From Candidatus Hydrogenedentota bacterium (lineage in GTDB: Bacteria > Hydrogenedentota > Hydrogenedentia > Hydrogenedentales > JAGMZX01): a stretch of DNA of 12,901 nt. The DNA is taken from NCBI GenBank assembly GCA_029556545.1, contig JAKQEQ010000124.1, forward strand, positions 1 through 12,901. Direction: 5' to 3'. Positions within the stretch are counted from its first letter, which is position 1. Every line of letters starts with the position of its first letter. The notes below the pieces were generated by a model. It made no database searches. It saw nothing but the letters and a program-made list of their open reading frames with translations, and was not told where the DNA came from. This document shows, piece after piece, positions 6,784 through 12,901 of this stretch. Position numbers and translations under genes: made by a program.

Positions 6784-7680
6784 ATGGAGGATCGCAGGCA
6801 GACGGTGTTTCTGATCGTTGTGATCGCGTTGACGCTCGGTGCGATCGGCGTAACTTGGTGGTTGGCGCAATCGACGGGGCAGCAAGGCGGCCTTGCCGCG
6901 ACGCAGCGGTTCACCGCGCGGCCGGGCACGACGCGCGAGAAAGCCGTGGCGCTTACCAGCAGCAAGCGTCCTTCCGGCGTGGACGAGTTTACGACCGACC
7001 CAGCCTCCTTGGGCAAGAACGCCCCACCGCGCGTACGATCGCTGTCGCAAGAGGACGGCCCGGAGGAGACGGCCACCGTCGAGCGCCTTGTGCGCGAGGC
7101 GCTTGAGGAAGCGCGGCCGCGAGACGGCATCCGCAAACTGGAAGAGTTGCTGCAAGAAGCGCTGTACCCGGATGCGGCATGGCGTCTGCATCTCGGTCTG
7201 GCGGCGCTCTACGGGCGGCTCGAACCGCCTGAGACGGATGCCGCGGCAAGGGCGTTCGCGGCAGCCCGCGCGGCCGCCCGCGCCACCGAGACGCAGTGGC
7301 AAATCGGCATGGAAGAAGCCGCCGCGCTGGCGCGCGCAGGCAGGAGCGACACGGCCCGGGCATGTCTTGAAAGCGCGTTGGACCAGATGCCGCCACGGGA
7401 CGCCTCGCTCGCGCCGGGCGCGCTGCACCTGATCGTCCGGATGGGCGATATGCTCGCAGAATCCGGGCACGCTGGCGCGGCAGAACGGGCCTATGAGCAG
7501 GCCGTTGACCGGGCCCTCATTGCGCGAGACGGCGCGGCTGAGGACCTCGCGGACGCGCTGCGCCTGGCGGCGACGCGCTTGACGCTCGCGCTTCGCGCGG
7601 CCGGGCGCCACGAAGACGCCGACGCGTTGGGGCGGCGCGTCGAATTACGTCTGCGGGCGCTGGCGCGTGCGGGCGGTTGA
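6784..7680 (+). CDS. Membrane-anchored TPR-like helical repeat protein
   Basis: A 298-residue protein. A short charged N-terminus (MEDRRQ) is followed by one membrane segment (about 8-27), which suggests an N-in signal anchor with the rest outside the cytoplasm. Residues about 30-95 are a low-complexity, probably disordered linker. From about 97 to the end the protein is Ala/Leu/Glu/Arg-rich amphipathic helices in pairs, for example AAWRLHLGLAALYGRL and AGAAERAYEQAVDRAL, typical of tetratricopeptide-like solenoids that bind partner proteins. The repeats are too diverged to count by eye, and no catalytic motif is seen. The frame is open back to 6688, inside the BON gene, but I use the ATG at 6784 because the membrane anchor and the promoter spacing fit there. 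An antisense frame (6736-7611) is Arg-rich and not credible. It may be co-transcribed with the BON gene, whose stop is 52 bp upstream. Confidence 0.7.
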   Translation: MEDRRQTVFLIVVIALTLGAIGVTWWLAQSTGQQGGLAATQRFTARPGTTREKAVALTSSKRPSGVDEFTTDPASLGKNAPPRVRSLSQEDGPEETATVERLVREALEEARPRDGIRKLEELLQEALYPDAAWRLHLGLAALYGRLEPPETDAAARAFAAARAAARATETQWQIGMEEAAALARAGRSDTARACLESALDQMPPRDASLAPGALHLIVRMGDMLAESGHAGAAERAYEQAVDRALIARDGAAEDLADALRLAATRLTLALRAAGRHEDADALGRRVELRLRALARAGG

Positions 7681-7860
7681 GGCGTGGAGCGTTGTCACGA
7701 CTGACCTCATCCTCCTGAAGACGCCGCGTCCGTTACGGAGCAGTCGGGAAGTAATTGACGTTCTGAACAGATTGGGGTTTGAGCGCAAGCGGTCGGGCTT
7801 GTGATCCACAGCGCGGGCTTTGGCCGCAACCAAAATGTTGCATCGGCGAGTGCAGTGAGT

Positions 7861-7914
7861 GGCCCAACTGGGCCGAAAGGACCAAAGGGACCAAGAGGAC
7901 CAAAAGGACACAAC
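7861..7914. repeat. Six-unit 9-bp tandem repeat (GGACCAAAG type)
   Basis: Units are ggcccaact, gggccgaaa, ggaccaaag, ggaccaaga, ggaccaaaa and ggacacaac. The core GGNCC is self-complementary. The plus strand in one frame reads GPTGPKGPKGPRGPKG, and the minus strand reads GPLGPFGPFGPVGP. The collagen-like appearance therefore follows from the DNA repeat and is not evidence of a collagen gene. Confidence 0.75.
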
Positions 7915-8101
7915 GCGACGTTTGATCTCGACCAAGATCCGACAAGATGTTACCATGTAGCAGCGCAAGCTTGCGAAGAGCGGCGCCCGCGTAACCGGTT
8001 GCCGCACAATGACTTGCATAGGCGACTGCATGAAGAGGGCGAAAATTCTTCTGCCCTTTCGTTTGAATCCAACGCGGCGCGACGCTGTTGCACGGTACCC
8101 A

Positions 8102-8130
8102 TTGCCGTTTCGGACGCTTTGTGTTATGGT
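8102..8130 (+). promoter_or_regulatory. Candidate sigma70-type promoter of the 813-residue protein gene
   Basis: ttgccg (8102-8107), a 17-base spacer and tatggt (8125-8130) match the sigma70 consensus at four of six bases in each box. Transcription would start near 8137, giving a leader of about 50 bases before the ATG at 8186. Confidence 0.45.
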
Positions 8131-8185
8131 GGGTGCAGTCAAGCGGGGCACTCAGAGACCGCATTAACCGCAGGGGAGTCGAGCT

Positions 8186-10627
8186 ATGCGAGTCGTCGCC
8201 GTGTCAGTTTTCCTAACGCTGCAACTTTTCACCGCAAATCCTGCCGCGTTTGGGGCCGAGTCGGCGCCAATTGTGCGGCGGGGTCATTTCGAGGAGATTA
8301 CGGATTGCGCCAGCGGGAACTACGTGATCGAGTCGTTCCGCATGAGCGCCGATGGAACGCGGGCGGTATTCTACGTGCGCCAGACCGTCCAGGATGCCCG
8401 GGGGTGTTTCTCGTATCAGCTGCGCGTAATCGACACGGACGGCGGCAATGAGACAGTGGTCGAGCAGGGTTTCACGTACGACACAGGCGTGGGCAACTTC
8501 TGTGCGAACGGGCTTTACGATGCCTACGACATCTCGGACGACGGCGGCACGATTGCCTACTTGCGCCTGCGCAGTCCGGCCGACCTTGCGCTGGAGATAA
8601 TGGTGTATGACGTGGCCACGGCGGGAAAAACGAGCGTGCTTCAGACGTTGCCCCACCGTTCTTATGGCGAGACCCACCAGGTGGATATTGACGCGTATGG
8701 CGGGCGGCCGGGCTTTGCCATGACGGGCGACGGCGCGCAGGTGTTCTTCATCAATGGTTTCGGCCCCTACGGGAGTCCCGGCAGTTCGGGGGAGCCCGAG
8801 GCATCGGGGTTGACGGTATACCGGGTTTTCACCGATGGTTCGGGGGCCGAGGCGGTCTACACGAGCGCGGATCTCGCGACGACGCCGGGTGTGGCCGAAT
8901 CGGCCATATACGTCGTGGCCGCCGGCGGTTGGCTTGCGGTTGACAAGACCGGTTCATTGCTTCTCCTGCCCGTGGGCGGGAATTTCCCGAGCGCGAACCC
9001 GCCCAAACACATCCTGAAGATCGACCCGAACGTCGGCGCGGCTAGCGCCGAGGTCTTTTTGGATTTCATCGGGCTAGGTCTCAGCGGCCCTTCGCTGTCC
9101 GGTGACGGGACCACGGCGGTCTTCGCGCGATCCGGCAGCGCGGACCCGGCGCTGAACGGACTGTTCGCCCGCGGCACGGGCGCGGATGATCCCGAAGTGT
9201 TGCTCGATGCGAAGCTCCGCTGGGCGACCAAGCCGGCGATCAGCGACGACGGCGCGGCAGTTGTCCATAACGTGGACTTGGGCGGCGGCAGCAGCCCGGC
9301 CCTGCGGTACGCCACGACGGACGGCATGTTGCTCGTGCCGCTGACGGAACCGATAGTCTTCGTGCGGTTTGACTACGGCGCAATTAGCGAGAACGGGGGC
9401 CGGGTGGTGTTCTGCGGCGAGGTAAAGGGAGCTACGGCGTTCGAACCGCTCACGAACTACAACCTCGTCCGCATGGACTGGGGCTCGGATGCGGATCCGC
9501 GGATTGACGGTATCGACGCGGAGCCCGAGCTGACGTTGCTGCGCACCACATTCACGGATTATGACCCGCCGCGCAACACGCACTTTTATACAGTCAGCGG
9601 AACGGCGTTGGCGGGCATGTACACCTATCCGTTCAACAATGACGCCAGCGTGCCGGGGGGCACCAGCCGTTTTCACGTCAACGGCGGCATTTTGGATGAC
9701 GGCGTATACCGCGGCGACGCCGTGGCGGGAGACGGCATTTTCACGGAGAACAGCTTATTTGTCACGAGCGAGGAAGTGGAGGCGCCACTGAAATTGCGCG
9801 CGGGCGTGACGACCACGGCGGGCAGGGCAAGCTTCGTCGATACCGTGATTCCGCTGCGGAACAAGGTGCTCGCGATTGCCGATTTCTCGGCAAGCCCCGT
9901 GATCGGCGTTGCACCGTTCGAAGTCACCTTCCAGGACCTCTCGACCGGCGACTATCTTGAAACTGCCTGGGACTTCCAGGGCAACTACAGCTTCGATCTG
10001 ACGGGAACACGCGGCGAGACGGTAACCTTCACGTACGCGACGGCGGGCAGCTACACGCCGTGGCTCGAAGTGAGCGGCCGGGGAAGCACCAACGAGGCGC
10101 GCAATGTCGTCACTATCCGGGTCTTCGCCACCCTTGGCAGCATGGCCCGAACCTTGGCGGACGGGCTAGCCACCGCCGACGTCGACGGATCGGGAACGCT
10201 TGATCTTGACGAGGCGGTAATCATCGTGCCCGGACTCGATCAAACGCTCTTCGACGAATGGGACACGGACCAGGACGGCGCGCTCAGTCGGCGCGAGCTG
10301 CTTGTCGGCGCGGGCGGCGAGGGCGTCGTACATACGGGCGATCAAGACGCCGATCTGCGTATCCAGCTTTCGGAATTGCTGCGCTTGATTCAGTTCTTCA
10401 ACTCCGGCGGCTTCCATTGCGCCGAGCCGCCCGACGCGACGGAAGACGGCTATGCGCCCGGCCCCGGCGATCAGTCTTGCGATCCGCACCGGAGCGACTA
10501 CGAACCGCAAGACTGGGCGGTCCAACTTCTCGAACTGCTGCGTCTAATCCAGTTCTACAACATCGGAGGCTACACGCCCTGCCCTGATGCCGGCACGGAG
10601 GACGGCTTTTGTCCCGGTCTGGGGTAA
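8186..10627 (+). CDS. Secreted multidomain protein: propeller-like, PKD, EF-hands, duplicated C-terminal module
   Basis: An 813-residue protein. Residues 1-24 are a signal peptide (…AAFGA). Residues about 45-430 carry repeated blade motifs such as FRMSADGTRAVFY, YDISDDGGTIAYL, FAMTGDGAQVFF, PSLSGDGTTAVFA and PAISDDGAAVVHN, typical of TolB-like beta-propellers. Residues about 449-560 form a beta domain with DDGVYRGDAVAGDGIFT. Residues 566-646 are PKD-like (ASPVIGVAPFEVTFQDLSTG…WDFQG). Two EF-hand-type calcium loops follow: DVDGSGTLDLDE (665-676) and DTDQDGALSRRE (693-704). Residues 719-761 and about 771-813 are a tandem duplicate: a ELLRLIQF helix, NxGG(F/Y), a Cys, then TEDG(Y/F). Cys 745, 765, 799 and 809 may pair. 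It is probably a surface or secreted binding protein; no catalytic site is visible. The start is supported by ggggag (8173-8178), 7 bases upstream. Confidence 0.85.
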   Translation: MRVVAVSVFLTLQLFTANPAAFGAESAPIVRRGHFEEITDCASGNYVIESFRMSADGTRAVFYVRQTVQDARGCFSYQLRVIDTDGGNETVVEQGFTYDTGVGNFCANGLYDAYDISDDGGTIAYLRLRSPADLALEIMVYDVATAGKTSVLQTLPHRSYGETHQVDIDAYGGRPGFAMTGDGAQVFFINGFGPYGSPGSSGEPEASGLTVYRVFTDGSGAEAVYTSADLATTPGVAESAIYVVAAGGWLAVDKTGSLLLLPVGGNFPSANPPKHILKIDPNVGAASAEVFLDFIGLGLSGPSLSGDGTTAVFARSGSADPALNGLFARGTGADDPEVLLDAKLRWATKPAISDDGAAVVHNVDLGGGSSPALRYATTDGMLLVPLTEPIVFVRFDYGAISENGGRVVFCGEVKGATAFEPLTNYNLVRMDWGSDADPRIDGIDAEPELTLLRTTFTDYDPPRNTHFYTVSGTALAGMYTYPFNNDASVPGGTSRFHVNGGILDDGVYRGDAVAGDGIFTENSLFVTSEEVEAPLKLRAGVTTTAGRASFVDTVIPLRNKVLAIADFSASPVIGVAPFEVTFQDLSTGDYLETAWDFQGNYSFDLTGTRGETVTFTYATAGSYTPWLEVSGRGSTNEARNVVTIRVFATLGSMARTLADGLATADVDGSGTLDLDEAVIIVPGLDQTLFDEWDTDQDGALSRRELLVGAGGEGVVHTGDQDADLRIQLSELLRLIQFFNSGGFHCAEPPDATEDGYAPGPGDQSCDPHRSDYEPQDWAVQLLELLRLIQFYNIGGYTPCPDAGTEDGFCPGLG

Positions 10628-10731
10628 GCGGGCGAATTCCGACGGTGAAAAGGGACGGGGCAGCCGATGGATGCGCGCTGTGACGACGGCCGGCGGCTAA
10701 CAACGCTGGCGCCGGGAGAAAGGAACTGGCC

Positions 10732-12901
10732 ATGTGGAAGCGGCTGATGCTGGTTTTCCTCTGTGGTGCGATGGGCGTGGGTGCGTGGGCGAGTGTGGTG
10801 GCGCCGGCCGAGGTGTCGCTGACCCAACCCGACGGCACGAGCTATCCAGCCCGACCCCGCGGCGATGAATACGGGGACTGGGTGGAGACGCTGGACGGCT
10901 ACACGGTTGTCCAGTCGGCTTCCAGTGTCTGGGTGTACGCCGTGGAAGGCCCTGACGGGAGCCTGGCCGCGTCGTCGCACGCGGTGGGCAGCCTCTCGCC
11001 CGATGCCTTGGGCCGACTTGCCCGACATCTCCGCCCGCCTGCCGACCCGGCGGTGCGCGAGCTTCGAGTTCCGCGACGGTTGCCTCGATCGGACGGCAAG
11101 GCGATCGTCCATTCTCAGCCGCTTCTGACCATCCTGGTCTCATTCACCGACACTAGCTTCCTGTATTCCGCCTCCAGTTTCCAGAGTTTGGTTTATGGCG
11201 CCGCCGGCAGTGTGAAAGCGTTCTACCTCGAAAACTCCTACGGCAATTTCACCATTGTGCCCGCGACCGAGAGTGAGGGCGTGGCGAACGACGGCGTCGT
11301 GGCTGTCAACGTGGGATACGTCCATCCCGATTTCGGCAACAATTGGGGCCCGGCGACGTATCAACTGGTTGCCGACGCCATTGCCGCAGCGGACCCGTAT
11401 GTCAATTACGCGGCCTATGACGCCGACACAAACGGCGCGGTGCACGAGCACGAACTCTCGATCCTGTTGCTTGTCGCCGGCTACGAGAAAGGCTACCGGG
11501 GCGCGTTGTCCAAGACGCCCAACGTGTGGGCTCACAAGTACTTCATCACGCCGGTAACGCATGACGGCGTTACGCTTTCGCCCTATGCCATGGCGGGTGA
11601 ACGGCACGGCGAGACTGGTTATCCGGACCATCAGTCGACCATCGGCGTACCCGCGCATGAACTGGGGCATCTGATGCTGGGACTTCCCGACCTCTACGAT
11701 ACCGACGGGAGTTCGGAAGGGATCGGCGAGTGGGGCGCCATGTCATCCGGGAACTGGAACTACACGGGGACCTACCAGGGAGACTGCCCCGCCCATTTTT
11801 CCGCGTGGTGCAAGGTCACGGTCGGCATGGTGGACCCGGTGGACGTGGACACGTCGGCGACGGGCGTACTGGTCCAGCCAACAAGCAGCCAAGCCTCGGT
11901 GAAGAGGCTCTGGATCGACCCTTATCGGTATCCGAAGGGGGAATACTTTCTGGTCGAGAACCGGCAGTTGTCCGGCTATGACGGCGGGCTTCCCGGGGCC
12001 GGTCTGTTAATCTGGCACATCGATCCGGCCGTATCGAACAATACGAACGAAGCCCACAAGTTGGTGGACCTGGAAGAGGCCGACGGCTTGAATGACCTGG
12101 ATTCCCTGACAAACCGGGGAGATACCGGCGACCCCTATCCCGGGAGCACGGCAAACACTACGTTTGACGATTCGAGTACGCCCGACTCGACAGATTACGG
12201 CGGCAACAGCACCGGTATCGTGGTGACCAACGTTTCCACCGCGTCCCTTCCGGCAATCACGGCGGATTTCACGCCGCGCACCGGCGGCGTCGGTGATTGG
12301 ATCGGCTACGACGAGAACGGCGTCACGCACGGCTTGGGGTACGGCCAGCCGACGGCGTGGACCGCACTTCGGGTCACGAACACGACGACCATGAACACGC
12401 TGGACGGATTCCAGGTATATGTCAACGATGTCTCCGCCTCGATAGACTTCGCGCTGTACGATAGTATTCCCGGCGGCAACCTGGGAACGCTCCTTCATTC
12501 GGAATCCGGATTTGCCGCTGTCGCAGGTTGGAACCGGTTCCTGCTCGCGGCGCCACAGTCGTTTCCGCAGGCCGGGGATCGGGTGATAGTGCTCAAGATC
12601 GCCAACAACAGTTGGGGATGGCCCGCGGCTTATGACGGCACAGGCACGCCGTCGGGACGTTGCTATATCAGCAATACCGGTACCGGTACGTTCTTTGATA
12701 TGAGCGGCTTCGGCGATCTGAATCAGCATGCCTTGCTGAGTCTTGGGGGAAGCGAGGGCGAAGGCGAGGGCGAAGGCGAGGGCGAGGGCGAGGGGGAAGG
12801 CGAGGGCGAGGGCGAGGGCGAAGGGGAGGGAGAGGGTGAGGGCGAAGGGGAAGGCGAGGGCGAGGGCGAAGGTGAGGGCGAAGGTGAAGGCGAAGGTGAA
12901 G
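10732..12901 (+). CDS. M6-family secreted metalloprotease, 3' end cut by window
   Basis: At least 723 residues, with no stop before the edge. Residues 1-20 are a signal peptide ending AWA. Residues 21 to about 115 are an M6-type leader (LTQPDG…GDEYGDWVETLDGYTVV). The catalytic region spans about 120-515. It has HELGH at 309-313 (two zinc-binding His and the catalytic Glu310), Asp320 in GLPDLYD as the likely third ligand, and a Met-turn around Met337 (WGAMSSGNW). Further on are YFLVENRQ and GLLIWHID, common in M6 (immune inhibitor A-like) peptidases. Residues about 520-673 form an extra, probably beta-sandwich, domain. From 675 the chain is strict Glu-Gly alternation to the edge. It should be a secreted, zinc-dependent protein-degrading enzyme. 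AAGGA precedes the ATG by 7 bases. It lies 104 bp after the preceding gene with no clear terminator between, so co-transcription is possible. Confidence 0.9.
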   Translation, partial: MWKRLMLVFLCGAMGVGAWASVVAPAEVSLTQPDGTSYPARPRGDEYGDWVETLDGYTVVQSASSVWVYAVEGPDGSLAASSHAVGSLSPDALGRLARHLRPPADPAVRELRVPRRLPRSDGKAIVHSQPLLTILVSFTDTSFLYSASSFQSLVYGAAGSVKAFYLENSYGNFTIVPATESEGVANDGVVAVNVGYVHPDFGNNWGPATYQLVADAIAAADPYVNYAAYDADTNGAVHEHELSILLLVAGYEKGYRGALSKTPNVWAHKYFITPVTHDGVTLSPYAMAGERHGETGYPDHQSTIGVPAHELGHLMLGLPDLYDTDGSSEGIGEWGAMSSGNWNYTGTYQGDCPAHFSAWCKVTVGMVDPVDVDTSATGVLVQPTSSQASVKRLWIDPYRYPKGEYFLVENRQLSGYDGGLPGAGLLIWHIDPAVSNNTNEAHKLVDLEEADGLNDLDSLTNRGDTGDPYPGSTANTTFDDSSTPDSTDYGGNSTGIVVTNVSTASLPAITADFTPRTGGVGDWIGYDENGVTHGLGYGQPTAWTALRVTNTTTMNTLDGFQVYVNDVSASIDFALYDSIPGGNLGTLLHSESGFAAVAGWNRFLLAAPQSFPQAGDRVIVLKIANNSWGWPAAYDGTGTPSGRCYISNTGTGTFFDMSGFGDLNQHALLSLGGSEGEGEGEGEGEGEGEGEGEGEGEGEGEGEGEGEGEGEGEGEGEGEGEGE
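12754..12901 (+). repeat. Hexanucleotide repeat encoding (Glu-Gly)n
   Basis: A run of 49 alternating Glu and Gly codons continues past the window. The unit is GAR-GGN with GGC preferred, mixed with GGG, GGT and GGA, so the DNA is imperfect while the protein pattern is perfect. Each unit is 6 bp, so gain or loss of units keeps frame. In this lineage such linkers sit between a catalytic part and a C-terminal module. Confidence 0.9.

Larger units (their letters stand above)
7681..8185. other. 505-bp intergenic region with 9-bp repeat
   Basis: No gene can be supported here. It contains the 9-bp tandem repeat (7861-7914), a perfect 12-bp palindrome cgcaagcttgcg (7964-7975), a small inverted repeat gatct/agatc (7924-7939), and a promoter for the next gene (8102-8130). 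A plus-strand frame from 7801 and minus-strand frames at 7645-8164 cross it. They lack ribosome sites and family signatures, and the plus-strand one runs out of phase into the next gene. A non-coding RNA is possible given the length, but nothing matches a family I know. Confidence 0.5.

Noticed and set aside
6736-7611. 291-residue minus-strand open frame opposite the helical-repeat gene
   Set aside because: It is Arg/Cys-rich, lacks a start signal and lies opposite a protein with a clean membrane anchor and helical repeats.
7801-8451. 216-residue plus-strand frame with Gly-Pro-Lys repeats, possible collagen-like protein
   Set aside because: It starts with a GTG lacking a ribosome site, the repeat explains the Gly-Pro pattern on both strands, and it runs 266 bp out of phase into the next gene.
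12007-12729. 240-residue minus-strand open frame inside the protease gene
   Set aside because: The plus frame is continuous with M6 motifs and a beta domain through this stretch; the antisense frame has no features.

Overview
This GC-rich window comes from a bacterium, most likely Candidatus Hydrogenedentes or a related lineage near the PVC group (Planctomycetes and Lentisphaerae are alternatives). The evidence is the long Glu-Gly linker at the right edge, the C-terminal ELLRLIQF-type modules, a DUF4838 protein, and intergenic clusters of short perfect palindromes. This assignment rests on recalled family knowledge, not on a search. I found no RNA gene, CRISPR array, transposase or phage gene.

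Layout. Positions 1-567 form a repeat-rich, non-coding block: GC hairpins plus a 180-bp element duplicated in tandem. An exported transglutaminase-like protein follows (704-1891, +). A convergent gap (1892-2122) carries a second, different family of hairpins. A two-gene minus-strand operon comes next: a large exported DUF4838 protein (5570 to 2967), then a small exported protein of unknown function (2920 to 2123). A 321-bp divergent intergenic region (5571-5891) holds a promoter for each side. Rightward are a triple-BON-domain envelope protein (5892-6731) and a membrane-anchored helical-repeat protein (6784-7680) that may be leaderless. A 505-bp gap with a 9-bp tandem repeat (7681-8185) precedes an 813-residue exported multidomain protein (8186-10627: propeller-like region, PKD-like domain, EF-hand loops, duplicated C-terminal module). 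The window ends inside an M6-family metalloprotease (10732 to beyond 12901), cut off in its (Glu-Gly)n linker.

How the genes fit together. Each of the seven genes begins with a signal peptide or membrane anchor, so this is an envelope or secretome neighbourhood. The DUF4838 operon points to carbohydrate-related work outside the cytoplasm. The last two genes look like surface or secreted proteins that may share a C-terminal module, visible in the first and predicted beyond the edge for the second. No classical defence or mobile system is visible. The most original signals are the duplicated Asp-rich ELLRLIQF module, the palindromic repeat families around the transglutaminase gene, the 9-bp repeat that would encode Gly-Pro-X on both strands, and the possible leaderless start.
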